Below are positions 21,625 through 33,045 of a stretch of 64,000 nucleotides of DNA, piece after piece. Every line of letters begins with the position of its first letter. Position 1 is the first letter of the stretch. The notes under the pieces were generated by a model. It was not told the origin of the DNA and did not search any database. It saw only the letters and a program-made list of their open reading frames with translations. The DNA comes from Pyropia yezoensis. Taxonomy: Eukaryota > Rhodophyta > Bangiophyceae > Bangiales > Bangiaceae. Location: contig CM020620.1 of assembly GCA_009829735.1 (NCBI GenBank), positions 620,001 through 684,000 of the forward strand. Reading direction: 5' to 3'. The position numbers and the translations under genes are program-made.

Positions 21625-23677
21625 ATGGCGGACGGGCGTCCGATGGACACGGTGCTGGCGCGGTTTGCCAATGCGAAGCTCACGGGCGACCGGCTGGTGC
21701 GGGAGGCGGTGGTGCGGACGCGGGGTGCCCTGGGAGGTGGCTCCCTGTCGCCCTTTTTCTCGTCCCCCTCTGGGGACGCGAGCGGCGGCGGTGGCGGCGG
21801 TGGTGGTGGCGGCGGTGGCGGTGGCGGCGGTGGCGGTAGTGGCGGGGGGGGCGGGGGGCGGTCTGGTGGGGGCGGCAGCGGCGGCAGCGGCGGCGGCCGG
21901 GTGCCAGGTGCCGCGGGCGCCGCGGCGGTGGCCAGCGGCCGCTCCCGTCGGCGCCCAACGGCGGGCGGCGGCACCAGCCGGCGGGGGGTCCCCGGCGCGG
22001 GTGTCCCGCGACCATCGCGGTCGGGGAGTGGGGCGGGGGGGGGCAGCGGCGGTGGCGGCGCGCGGGTGGCGCGCGGCACCTCCCTGCGGCGGCCGACGCG
22101 GCGGGTCGGCGCCGCGACGGACGCGGAGCTCGAGGCGGAGCTGGCCGGCCGCCGCGCCGCCCGGGCGGCGGAGCGGGAGCGCTACGGCAAGCGCCTGGAC
22201 GCGTCCAAGCTGAGCGTCCTCGAGGGGGAGCTCCGCCGCCTGCGCGGCCAGATTGAACGCATTGGCGGCGGGGGGGATGAAAAGGTGGGCGGCGGCGTTG
22301 GCGGCGGCACCCCCGCGACGGCCAAGTGGGCGTCCCTGCCCGACCGCATTCCCCGGTCTGTGTCGGGGTCGGAGGAGGAGGAGCGGAGGGGTGGCAGCAG
22401 CAGCGGCCGGGGTGGCGGGGGCAGCAGCAGTGGTCGGGGTGGCGGTGGGAGTGGCGGGCGCTCGCAGGCGAGCGGCAGAGGGGACTATGACGACGCGGAT
22501 GGCGACGAGGTGGACGTGCCAGACGGCGAAGATGACGAGGAGGGTGGCGGCGGCAGCGGCAGCGGCGGGGACGGCGGGTCGGCCAAGGGCCCCCCCCGCC
22601 CACCCTTCCTCCCCCCTCTACCAGAGGAGGAGGAGAAGGACGCGGCGACCAAGGAGCGTGAGAAGGCGGAGCGCATTGCCCGGCGCGAGGCCAAGCGTCT
22701 TGAGATGGAGGCGGCCAAGAAGCCCGTCACGCTCGCTGACATTATCCGCTCGGCGGGGCCGTCGCCGATGCGGCTGCTCAAGCCCGCGTCGCTCAAGGCG
22801 TCAGACTTGGAGCGCATTGAACGGGAAAAGGCGATTGCCGAGGCGGACGCGGCGCACGCGGCGGCGGCGGCCGCGGAAAAGGCGGCGGCGGCCAAGGCCG
22901 AGGCCGACGCGCTCGCCGCGGTCGAGGCCAAGGAGGCGGCCGCCGCCGCCGCGGCGGCGGGGCTGCCCCCCCCCGCGGCAGCGGCGGCGGCGGCACCCAC
23001 CCCCGATGCGGCTGCCGCGGCGCCTGCCCCGGCCGACGGCAGCGCAGCCGCCGCCGCAAACGTGGTGGTGGCGCCGGTGGGTGACGGCGTCACCCCCGTC
23101 GCCGGTGCTCCCACCCCCCCCCCTCCTGCCACGCCGGCCGCTGCTCCCGCCGACGCGGCCGCGGCGGGCGGCGTCCCCCCCCCCCCACCCCACCCGCTGG
23201 GGCTCCAACGGATGGCGCCGCGGGCGTCCCCCCCCCCCCCCCGCTGCCGCCTGCGGGCCCCCCCCCCCCCCACCCCCTGCCAATGGGCACAATGGCGGCG
23301 CGGCGGCGGCGGGCGGGGTGCCCCCCCCGCCGCCGCCTGCCGCCGCTGCCGCCGCCCCAGCGGCGCCCGCGGCGGGGCCGCCGGGCCCCCCACCGGCAGA
23401 AGCGACCGCGACGGCGGCGGCGGCGGCGCCAACACCTCGACGGCCACGCGGCGGGCGCCCCCCCCCGGCGGCTGGGGCGCCCGGCGCGGCGGCGATGCTC
23501 GCGTCGTTGTCGAAAAAGCTGGGCGCCGGCGCTGGTGGTGGTGGTGGCGGCGGCGGCGGCGGCGGGGCAGGGGGGCCGCCGCCGCCGCCCCCACCGGGCA
23601 AGATGCCCCCGCCGCCCGAGCGGCCGCCGTTTGACTCGGCGCCGCCGCCACCGCCGCCGCCGCCGCCGGTGGCCTAG
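21625..23677 (+). CDS. Gly/Ala/Pro-rich protein with charged helix, frame broken in C-runs
   Basis: Start at 21625 (GCCATGG) after a C-run. The first ~30 residues look ordered (DTVLARFANAKLTGDRLVRE). Gly-rich linkers, an Arg/Glu region (about residues 165-215), an acidic stretch, then a charged helix with KEREKAERIARREAKRLEME and KKPVTLADIIRSAGPSPMRL follow (about 340-390), and then a long Ala-rich heptad-like region. After about 23180 the frame degenerates, but the +1 frame becomes a clean formin/WASP-like poly-Pro tail (ANGHNGGAAAAGGVPPPP ... MLASLSKKLG) ending at 23677. The likeliest reason is one extra or missing base in C-runs at 23180-23280; a short intron is possible. The poly-Pro and LSKKLG segments hint at profilin or actin binding, but there is no FH2 or canonical WH2 domain. 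Function unknown. Confidence 0.55.
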
Positions 23678-24342
23678 GTCACACCGGGTGGCACCCCCCG
23701 CAAGGTGGTTCGGTGGCCAGCGGGGGGGTGAGGGTGGCGGTGGGGTGTGGGGTGGGGTGGGGACTGGGGGGGTGGCTAGACTGTCGGGTGGTGCGAACGT
23801 GGGTGGGGCCGCGTGGGTGGCTTGGCTGGCGGTGTGGCCACCCTGGCGACGGGTGGGTGTGCGGGTAGGCGGCGGGGGTGCGCAGGCGGGGAGCCGGGCG
23901 GGCGACCCCGACGGGTGCGCACGGGCTGTGGGGTGTGGGGGTTGTAGTGCGGACCGCCCGCCTCTCCACCTTGCCCTCTCGGTCCGTTGGCCTTGCACCG
24001 ATCCTTGCGGCGTCCCTTGCATCGCGACGGGGCCGCGGCTCGCCTTGACGCCCGCCTGTATTTTCTCGTCTCTTTTTTTCTTTTTCCTGCCTCCTCGTTA
24101 CTTCGTGCGGTCGTCCCGCGAGCCTTGGCCCACTGTCCCCGCCTTCCGCTCTTTCCGTTTGGTTTTCTCTCCCGCGATACCCGCCGGTCCCAAGGCTGCT
24201 AGCCAGCTGACAACAGAACGGGGGGGGGGGGGAGGACTGAACCCACCCGCCGCGAAAGCCGCTGCCGCCAGCCACCACCGAGGGTGGGCGGCGGGCGGGG
24301 CGGGGGGGCACCTCCGTTGCGGTGACCTGTGTCAAGTGTGCT

Positions 24343-24373
<31 letters not shown>

Positions 24374-24962
24374 CGAGTGTGGACGAACACCCCCCCCCCC
24401 GGCGCGGTGAGGAAAGCTCGCGACGGACAGCGGGCGCGGGGGAGGTGACAACAGGCGGCTGGCGGCGAGGCCAACAAAAGACCCGGAAACAAAGAAAAAA
24501 GAGGAGACTTTCTACGCGCGCGGCGGGAGAGGTCGGTGGGGGCCGAAAAAAAAGAGAACAGAGGAAAGGGGATCCTCCTCCCCCCACCACGCGCCGGGCG
24601 GGGGTGGTGTGGGGAGGGGGGGTGTGACGGCCTCTATGCACATCGCACTGTGTGCGCGACGTGCACAACACACCTCGTACGTACGGGCGCTGGGGCGGCG
24701 CCGGCGGCGGCTGCCTCACGGAAAAACAAAATGGACGGCTGTCGCGCACCCTCCCGGCGTGGACACGCCCGCCTCGTCCACCGCGTACACACACAAAAAA
24801 AGAGAAATACGACAAGCCGCAGGGGCACGGCGCCCTCCTTGGCTCTCCCCTCCCCCGCGCCCACCCCACCGCACGCCTCCCCCCCCCCCCCCTACGCCCA
24901 CGTCAGAACTTGGCACTCCCCCACCCCCCCCCCCCCCCCCACCGCCCGCACGCCCGCCATGA
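23678..24962. other. Convergent intergenic region with long G-run
   Basis: Lies between the 3' ends of two convergent genes. It contains a run of about 31 G at 24343-24373 and several C-runs. No supported gene; 24060-24180 is T/C-rich. Confidence 0.4.
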
Positions 24963-27505
24963 TCAGGCCGGGCCGTAGAAATCCACAGCCAAACGCACCA
25001 CATCGTGGCTGATAAAAGAGTAGGCCTCTGCCGACCGCCGCGCCCGCGGCGCCGGCAACGGGCCCGCCGCCGCCGCCGGCGGGGGCAGCACCGTGGGCGC
25101 GCCACTCACGCGGGTGCCCGCAAAGTCGGGCGATGATGGCGACGGCGACGACGGCGTCGCGCCGCCTCCTGCTCCCGCGTCAGCGCTGCCCCACCGCAGG
25201 TGTCGCCGGAGGGCCGCGGCGGCGGCGGGGGCACCCGCGGCAGCGGGGGTGGCGCCCCCCACGGCCGCCGCCGTGCCTGGCGGGCACGGGCAGCCGCCGG
25301 TAAAGGGGGGGGTAGCCTCCCGGACGCCCCAGCTGACGCTGCCCGTCCCGCGGCGGCGCAGACGGCCCCACGACCCGCCGCCGCCACCGCCGCCGCCGCC
25401 ACCGCCGCCGCCGCTGCTGCCGCCGCTGCCGCCCGAGGCCGGCTCATCGGCCGTGCCGGCGGCGCCAGCCCCCCCCCCGCCGCCCGCGTCCGTCGCCCCC
25501 GCGGGGGCAGCGTGCGGCGTCACGCCCCTCACCGCGGCGGCCGCGGCGGTGGTGGTGGCCGCGTCCGTCTGTGACGCCTCTGCCGTAGTAGCCGCCGTTT
25601 CCGACGCTGCGGCCGCCGCCGCCGACGCCGCCGCGGCGGCGGCGGCGGCCTCTACCGCCCGCGCCTGCCGTGCGACGTAGCGGCTCCGCTCGGCGCGCCC
25701 GCGGGCGGCGAGGCGGGCCTCGACGGCGGGGGACAGCACGCCCACCACCACCTCTTTGCACAGCGCGCAGACGGGGCTCTCGTCGAGCCACTTGAGCACG
25801 CAGCGGCTGTGGAAGACGTGCTTGTCGCTGCACGGCATCCGGCGGACGAGGCAGAGGGGGTGGAGCACCTCCAAGCAGATGGCACACGCCGTCACGTGCG
25901 GGCACGGCGCCTTGAGGGAGCGGGGGGAGGGGGGGCAAGTGGGCGGGCGGAGGGGGGCGGGGGTGGGGGGGCGACGCCCGCCCCGCCCGCCCCCTACCCG
26001 AGCCACCTGGCGCGGCGTCGGGGGGCGTCTGCCAGACGCAGCGTCGGCGGCGTGGCCGTCCCCGCTGCCGAGGCGGCCGTCGCCGCCGCTGCCGTCGCCG
26101 CCGCCGCTGCCGCCACAGCCGCGGCCACGGTCACGGTCGCCGACGTGGCGCAGGGGGTTGGGCGGCCCCGCCACCCCACACACCCGCGCCAGGTCATCCG
26201 TGTCATCGTCCTCGTCCATCACGTCTGCACACGGGCCGTCCCCACCCGCCGCACCGGCACGTGCGCCATCGCCGGCGGTGCCGTCGGCGCCACCGCCAAC
26301 GCCACCGCCGGCGACGCCCACCGCGTCCTCCGCGTCGGTGGCGGCATCCGCCGCGGGAGCGCCGCCCTTGCGCGCCTCGGCCTCGGCCGCGCACTCGAGG
26401 CACCGGTACAGGCGCGCGCGGCAGCGGCGGTCAATCTGAAACGCCTCCCAGCGGGCGGCGCGGAAGAGGCCGGGGAAGATGAGGACGGGCTTCTCCGCGC
26501 CCCCGCCGGCGGTGGACAGCAGCGAGTGCGCGTCGCCGCCGCCGCCGCCGCCACCGCCACCACCCCCGCCACCACCCCCGCCACCGCCGCCACCACCGCC
26601 GCCGCCGCCACCCCTCCCACCGCCGCCACCCCCAATACTCCCACCACCGATGACGCGGCCGCCGCCGCCGCCGCCACCCCCTCTTGTGCCGCCGTCTACC
26701 CCCCCAATCCCATCCTCGCTGGCCTCCGGCGGCGCCGACGCGGGCCTACCCGCTGCCCCCAGCTGCCACACCGCCGCCGCCGACGCCGCCGACGCGTCCG
26801 CCTCCCAGCCACGACTCGCAGACGGGGCAGACGACCGCCAGCCCCCCCCCGCGCCCCATACCCCCCACCCCGCCCCGTCCCCGTGGCCACCCCCCCCCCC
26901 CCCCCCCCGCCCCGTGAGCCACCACCCCCGCCAGCGGCAGCAGCAGACGCCCAGCTGGCGCTGCGCCCCCACGCGCTCGACGCGGCCCAGCTGTCCTCGG
27001 CGCTGCGGCCACGGGTTAACCGCGGCCGCCCGAGGCGGGCGGCGGCGGCGGCGGCGGCGGCACCCGCCGACCCCTCCAGCGGGTCCGTGGCGGCGGCGGC
27101 TGCGGCCGCCGCCGCAGCGGCAGCCGCAGCCGCAGCGGCGGCGGTGGTGGGGGTGGTGGTGGCGGCGGCCGCCGCGGACAGCCGTGGCGAGTCCCCCCGG
27201 CTGAGGCGGCTCAGCCACCCCCCCGGCGGGCGGCCCGCGCCGCCGCCGCCGCCACCACCCCCCCCCCCCCGTGGCAAAGGCGCCGACAGCAGCCGCCGCC
27301 GCCGCCACCGGCGCGTCGCCGCGGGCGGCGCCGTCGGCGGCGGGGATGGGGCCTCCCAGCCCGCCCCGCCGCCGGCGAGCCGGCCGTTGCCCCCGCCGCC
27401 CGGCGCGTGCCACCCGCCGCCGCCGGCGCCCGCCGACACGGAGCCGCCCCACCAGCGGCGGCCCCCCGGCGCACCACCCCCCCCGCCGCCGCTGCCGCTG
27501 CCGCT

Positions 27506-27540
<35 letters not shown>

Positions 27541-27883
27541 GAGGGGCGGCAGAGGCAGACGCGGCGGCGGCCGCGACGGCGGCGGCAGCGGCGGCCGCGT
27601 TGGCCGCGTCGGTGAGGAGGTGGAGGAGGCTGCCGTCCCCCCCCTCCTCCCCGTCGCGGCCGCCGCGAAACGGGACGCCATCCTCCGCGGCGGCGGCGGC
27701 GTCGGTACGGGCGGCGGCAGCAGCGGCGGCGGCGGCGGCGGCGTCAGCGGCAGCGGCGGCGGCGGCAGGGGGGCGGGTCGGCCGCTGGGACGGCGGCGGA
27801 GGGGGTGGCGGGCGGCCACCACCCCCACGGGCGCGTGCAGCAGCGTGCCGGGGCGGCCGGGCGCCAAGGGGGAGGGTGTCCAT
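24963..27883 (-). CDS. RING-H2 finger protein, probable E3 ubiquitin ligase; N-terminal frame uncertain
   Basis: The C-terminal half is secure. A RING-H2 finger lies at about 25730-25905: CAIC, then MPC-SDK-H, then FHSRC, then CALC, i.e. C-x2-C...C-x3-H-x2-H-x2-C...C-x2-C. The protein ends AYSFISHDVVRLAVDFYGPA. Upstream is a second conserved-looking block (PVLIFPGLFRAARWEAFQID, then CRARLYRCLECA, about 26390-26500) and an acidic segment (VMDEDDDTDDLARV). Beyond a C19 run at 26890-26908 the reading frame is doubtful. Another minus frame upstream looks coding (GWLSRLSRGDSPRLS, GRSAEDSWAASSAWGRSASW) and starts at 27883 (MDTLPLGARP). An intron near 25925-26010 is possible. RING-H2 proteins normally transfer ubiquitin from an E2; substrate unknown. 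Confidence 0.7.
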
Positions 27884-29430
27884 GGCCACGGCCGGCGGCC
27901 TAGAGGGATGGGGCGGCCGCACCGGGGAGGGCGGCAGGGAGGGAGGGAGGGAGGGAGGGAGGGGAGCTCCAGAGGGAGGAGGGAGGAAAGGGACGACCGC
28001 CGCCGTCCCGACCGCCTAGGGACCCCACCAGCAGCAGCCGCCTGCAACGACGAGCGGGAGGGGGGGGGAGGGCCGGGCCGGGGGGGGGGGGGGGGGGGGG
28101 GGGGGGAGGGTGCGCACAGCGAGCGGGGGGGAGGGGAGGCGGGGACCGTCAGAGCGCCAGCGCCGTGTCGGGGGCGGCCGCGGCCGGGTTGCCCACCGGC
28201 GGCTCGTCGGCGCGGCGGTGGTAGAAGGGGGAAGGCAAGGGAGTGGCCGCCGGAGGGAGCGGCGGGGTGACGGGGGGGCAGAAGGGGAGAGGGGAGGAGG
28301 GGTGGGCGGGGTGGGCGGAGGGGGGGGGGGGGGGCGGTCCACCGGCGTTCCCCGCCAGCCACACCCACGACCACAGGGACCGCGGCACGCGCACGCGGAC
28401 AGTGACGGGGCGGTCGCCTGGACGGGGCGGTCCCCCCCAAAGTGGGCCAAAAGGGGGGGGGGGGGAAGGAAGGGGAGGGGGGGGAGGAAGAGCAGGAGGA
28501 AGAGGAGGAGGAGGGAGGAGGGGGGGTGTGGGGGGCACCGCGCGGGTGGCGGGGCGGGCGGAGCGGCCCCGCGGGCGTCGACGGCCACGCCCGCCGCGCC
28601 GGCGCGGCGGCGGTCGTAAAGAAGGGTATAGCGGGGAGAAGGGGGGGGAGGGGGGGGGGGGGCACCACTCCCCGCCCCAGTGGCAGGGCGCCGGCGCCCC
28701 CCGACGGCTGGCGAGGAAGGAGGTGGGGGGGTGGGGGGGGGGGAGGGGGGGGGGGCGGGGGGACGGGGAGCGTGAGTGGAGGCGGGGGGGGGGGGGGGGG
28801 GGGGGGAGAGGCGGCGGCGCGGTGGGTGGGGGGAGCGTCGCTGCGCGTGGGCCGCTCACGGGGGGGTGGCGCGGGGGGGGGGGGGGACCAGCGCCGACGG
28901 CCAGCCTGCCGCGCCGCCCCCCGGGTGGAGGAGGGGGGGGAAGGAGGGGGGGGGGGGCAGGCGGAGTCTGCCGCGCGGCTGCCGCCACCGACGCCGCTGC
29001 CGCCGCTGCCGCTGCCGCCGCTGCCGCCGCTGCCGCCGCGGCCGCCGCCGTAGAGCTGCCACCGCCGCTGCCGGCACCGCCACCACCGCCACCACCACCA
29101 CCGGCGGGCAGCAGCAGCAGCAGCGGTTGCGGCGCCACGAGCTGGGCCGCGCGGGGGCGCTGCCGCGGCGACAAGCGGGAGAGCAGCGGGGGGCGGCGAC
29201 AGGGGGGGGGGGGGGGGGGGAAGGACCGCGCGTCCTCAAAGGGTTTGGGGAAATAAGGGGGGGGGGGGGGGGGGAAGGGGGGAGAGGGGGGGAGGGAGGA
29301 GGGCGGAGGGCGCAGCCGCCGTCACCCCCTCTCGCGGTGCCTGCCGCCGCCAGGCAGCCACCGCCAGGCACGGCGGCAGCGGAGAGAGGCGGCGGCGGGG
29401 GGGGAGGGGGGGGGGGGGGCGCCGGGCGGG

Positions 29431-29515
29431 CGGCACGGCACGGCACGGCACAGCACGGCACAGCACGGCACGGCACGGCACGGCGCGGCACGGCACGGCA
29501 CACGGCACGGCGCGG
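29431..29515. repeat. CGGCA pentamer array
   Basis: About 15 copies of CGGCA with occasional CAGCA, CGGCG and CACGGCA variants. Confidence 0.85.
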
Positions 29516-29532
29516 CCGCGGTCGAGGCGGGG

Positions 29533-29595
29533 AGGGGTGGGGTGGGGTGGGGTGGGGTGGGGTGGGGTGGGGTGGGGTGGGGTGGGGTGGGGTGG
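29533..29595. repeat. GGGGT pentamer array
   Basis: About 12-13 uninterrupted copies of GGGGT on the plus strand, a strong G-quadruplex candidate. Confidence 0.9.
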
Positions 29596-29837
29596 CGGCC
29601 GCAGAAGCCAGCGGGGGGGGAAGGGAAGCAGCGGGACGGGGGGGGGAGGGGTACCTAGGTAGGTATGGTGGGCGGCGGGGAGGGGACGACAGGCTGCTCG
29701 CCCCCCCCCGGCGTGGTCTGCGTCTGGCCTGCCGCCGGCAGCGGCGGCCGGCCGGCCGGGGGGGGGGGGGGGGGGGGGCGAGCGGTCGGCCGGGCGCGGG
29801 GGGAGGGGGGCGGCCGGCCAGCCGGCCGGCCGGGGGG

Positions 29838-30115
29838 GGGCGTGGCAGACGCGGTCCTTGGCGGCGAGCGGCCCGGCTCCCCGCGTGTGGGCGGGCGGGC
29901 GGGCGGGCGGGGGGGGGGCGTGGCAGACGCGGTCCGTGGCGGCGAGCGGCCCCCCGCGTGTGGGGGCGGGCGGGCGGGCGGGCGGGCGGGCGGGCGGGCG
30001 GCGGCGGCGCGGCGGCGGCGGTGGCAGTAGCCGCCTGCCGGGCGGGTGGGTGGGTGGGTGGGCGAGCGGGTGGGCGGGCGGGCGGGCGGGCGGGCGGGCG
30101 GGTGGGCGGTCGGGC
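29838..30115. repeat. Duplicated unit followed by GGGC/GGGT tetramer arrays
   Basis: A unit containing GTGGCAGACGCGGTCC, then GGCGGCGAGCGGCCC and CCGCGTGTG, occurs twice (from about 29848 and 29928). Each copy is followed by (CGGG)n. A longer GGGC/GGGT array runs through about 29960-30115. Confidence 0.8.
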
Positions 30116-31243
30116 GGGGGGCGGCGGCACCGCCAGCCGGGCCGGTCCGCCCCGCCCGAGACGGGGGAGCGGGATAGGGAAAACAGAGGGGGACGAGCAG
30201 GCCGCGGTGGGGGGGGGTGAGGGGTGGGGGGGGGGGGGGGCGACGATGACGGCGAGCCGTGGGGGCACCGCGGGTGGGTGTCGCCGCCCGCCGCCCGCCG
30301 CGGCGCACACCACCCCGCCCGCCCGCCCCCCCCCCGGCGCGCCGCTCGCGGTCATGGCCGCGGCTGCCGCGCACGGGCATGATGCCGGGTGGTGGTCGTT
30401 TGGGCAGAGACGCGGATGGGGGGGGGGGGGGTGGTGGTGGGAGGGTGTGGGAGGTCAAGGTGGCGGGGGGGGGGGGTGCGGAGGGGTGGGGGGGGGGAGG
30501 AGGGGAGGAGGGGGGGAGGGGGGGGCGGGAGGGACCGACGCTGGTGTAGCGTGCAGACGGATCCATAGGAAAAGAGGGCGAGCGAGGGGCACCGTCACCG
30601 GCGGAGGGGGGGGGGGGCGCTGCCGCTGGCACCCACCCCACCCCCCCCGCCGCCTCGTGCGTCCCCCCCGACCGCCCCACCCCCGACGCCCCCCCCCCGT
30701 CACCACCACCACCCCCCTCCCCCCCCCCCGTCGCGGGGTCGTGTGCCCCGCACGTTTCCCGCCGCGGGGGGTGTGTGATGGAAGCGGCGGTCGAGGCGGC
30801 GGCGACGGGGGGGGGGGGGGGGGGGCAGGCAGGCAGGCAGGCAGGCAGGCGCGCAGGGGGGAGGGGGGAGAGGGGGGGGGGCGGGGGGGGGGGGGTGGGG
30901 GGAGTGACATGGTGGGCGGGGGTGGCGTTGGTGGCAGCTCCCGGCATCCCCGCGGCCGCGCGGCCGCGCGCTGCCAGGCCAGCGCAAGGGGGCGGTGTCG
31001 GGGCATTGCCGCCATCATGGGATGACATCCCCACACGGCTACCTCTAGGCTGCCCGGCTGGTAAAGAGGGGCCAGCCGCAGGCGCGCGGCGCGTGCGTCG
31101 ACAGCCCGACCTGGGACGGGGCGGGGGGGGGGCTGCGGCGGCTCGCCACTGCGGGGGCTTGGCGCCCTTTGGGATATACAGGTACTGTACGTACATACAT
31201 ACATACGGCGGGCGAGCTCCTGTTCCCAAATCCCACGACGGCA

Positions 31244-31323
31244 TCCCACCACCACCAACACCACCACCACCACATCCACCACCGCCACCACCGCCACCAC
31301 CGCCACCACCACCACCACCACCC
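31244..31323. repeat. CCA/CCG trinucleotide repeat
   Basis: Interrupted CAC/CCACCG microsatellite, preceded by a short (ACAT)n run at about 31191-31204. Confidence 0.8.
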
Positions 31324-31914
31324 CCGTCCCATTGGGTGGAAGCGTTTGGGCGGCCAGGGGAACCCTCCCCCACCCAAGCCGCCCGACGCCGCCTGCCCTC
31401 CTCACCGGTGCGCATCCACCGGCCCACCCCCGCGCTCTGCCGCGGGGCGTCGTTGGGGGCTCGCGCCCCCGGGGCGGGAGCAGACGCCCGACAGCGGGCC
31501 CGCCCGCGGGGCGGCCGCCTCGGGCGGCTGCCGCGTCGGACGGGGGTCGCCACGCCTCTTTTTTTCCCGTGTCCCCCCCGCCACCCACGCGGTGACCGCC
31601 CCCCCCCCCCCCCCCCCACGGGCCGCCCCTCCGCGACGGGGGGACGGCCCGGCCCGCGCGCGCACGGTGTGGCGGCCGGCCGGCGCGTGTGCGGTGCCCG
31701 CCCCGACGGCCGGGCACGCTGACTTGGCCTTTTGTCAGAGCCCTGCGTGCGGCGCGTCCCACTCGAGGGCGCCGTTGGGCGGGGGGGGTGACGAGTGCGG
31801 CCCGATAGGTCACTTAACAAGCCCCCGTGGCGTACTGTACATCGAGTAGTCAAACAGGTGGTGCCAGAGTATTGGGCGATGAAAGTACATACGCTTGGGC
31901 CACGCTTCAGCTGC

Positions 31915-32145
31915 TCACAGGATCACGGTAAAGGGGATCGATCGGTTCGATCTTTCTGGATTGATCAAGACAAGATGGACTGAATTGACGCGGGCGGCAG
32001 CTTTGACTGCGTACTTGACACACCGACGACGCTCGCGCACCCGTCCGCGGCGCCCGCCGTCATCGCGCAGCGGCACGTTCGTCGTCTTCGCCCCAGCCGT
32101 CGGGCAGATGTAACCGGCCGTGCGGCCTTTCGTCACGCGCGCCAT
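31915..32145 (-). CDS. Small basic open frame, unknown
   Basis: ATG at 32145 opens 76 codons rich in Arg/Lys (MARVTKGRTAGYICPTAGAK near the start) in a stretch of lower GC than its surroundings. A possible donor (GTACGC) follows RRCVK. No family recognised; it may be an exon, a relic or chance. Confidence 0.2.
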   Translation of the reverse strand: MARVTKGRTAGYICPTAGAKTTNVPLRDDGGRRGRVRERRRCVKYAVKAAARVNSVHLVLINPERSNRSIPFTVIL

Positions 32146-32715
32146 CGGACGCTCTTGTGGTCTCTTGGCAAGCAGATCAGGTATGTTCAGCATGGATGGG
32201 TCGAGGGGCGCTGTGGTGACCGACAGCCTGGTAGCGGGTCTTGTTCTCGAGGGGTGCAGAGGGCCGGCACCGGGAGGGGGGGAAGCGCGCTGCGTGACCC
32301 TGCAATGATGACGCAAACACGATGTTATGGGAATCTCTCTGAATATCTACGTGAGTGAACACATCGGCTGTGTGGCGGCCTCTGGTCGCCCACAGCTTTG
32401 TCTCTGAGCGACGGTCTGGGTGTCCCCGTTGGGGTCTGTACAGGGGAACCGGGGACGATCGTCTGCCTCTTGTGGACACGGTCGCATCCATGGGGCTCGT
32501 GGTGGCTCCTAGGATAGTTCTGACCCTTTGTTCTTCTGCTCATTGTGCTCTCCGCCGTCCTGGCCCCTCTACCGTCGCTCATGTGTCTCCCCTTTTCCTT
32601 TCCCGCTCCGGTTCGTTGGGACAGAAGCCCTCTGGACGGCTTGGCCGTGAGCGGGGCCTCCCCCGCCTCCCGTCAATTGTCTTGCGTCCCCTCCTACCCC
32701 CCACCCCCCGTCATC

Positions 32716-33045
32716 ATGCCCCAGCCCGGCCTCCACCCCGCCATGAACCTGGTGCGCGTGGTGATGACCAACGGCGCTACGTACACTACCCGCATGGCGT
32801 GGCAGTCGCCCATCCCTCGCGCGACCGTCCACCGCTTCCTTGACGCGGACGCGACCACCCACGAGCTGTGGACGGGCAAGGCGACGGTGGAGCCCCGCGT
32901 CGGGCGGGCGGCGACCTTCCACAAGCGCTTTGCGGGAGCGGCCGGCGAGCGGGGGGCGGGGGGGGAGGGGGGGGGCGGCGTGGCACCCGTGCCGCCGTCA
33001 CCGGCCGCACCGCCGTCACCGGCCGCACCGCCTGCCTCAGAGTAG
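32716..33045 (+). CDS. bL31-family ribosomal protein, probably mitochondrial
   Basis: 109 aa, single exon. Start at 32716 (ATCATGCC). The core matches bL31: an HP motif near the start (PGLHPAMN), a beta segment (VVMTNGATYTTR), HELWTGKA at the point where the family has HPLWTG or HPFFTG, and GRAATFHKRF near the end of the core. The zinc-binding Cys of bacterial bL31 are absent, as in the mitochondrial forms I know. A low-complexity Gly/Pro/Ala tail of about 35 residues is extra. bL31 bridges the two ribosomal subunits. Red-algal plastids usually encode their own L31, so a nuclear copy suits the mitochondrion. No clear presequence is visible, which leaves the location inferred. Confidence 0.78.
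   Translation: MPQPGLHPAMNLVRVVMTNGATYTTRMAWQSPIPRATVHRFLDADATTHELWTGKATVEPRVGRAATFHKRFAGAAGERGAGGEGGGGVAPVPPSPAAPPSPAAPPASE

Larger units (their letters stand above)
27884..32715. other. Simple-sequence-rich region, no confident gene
   Basis: Dominated by G-runs (27 at 28080-28106, 23 at 28784-28806, 19 at 29202-29220), pentamer and tetramer arrays, and CAC/CCA repeats. A minus-strand frame ending at 28149 has one protein-like stretch (RPVTVRVRVPRSLWSWVWLA) but cannot be extended into a gene model. GTACTGTAC motifs occur at 31182 and 31832. Confidence 0.4.

Noticed and set aside
29533-29595. GGGGT array as an interstitial telomere
   Set aside because: No evidence for this lineage's telomere repeat, and the array sits among other simple repeats.
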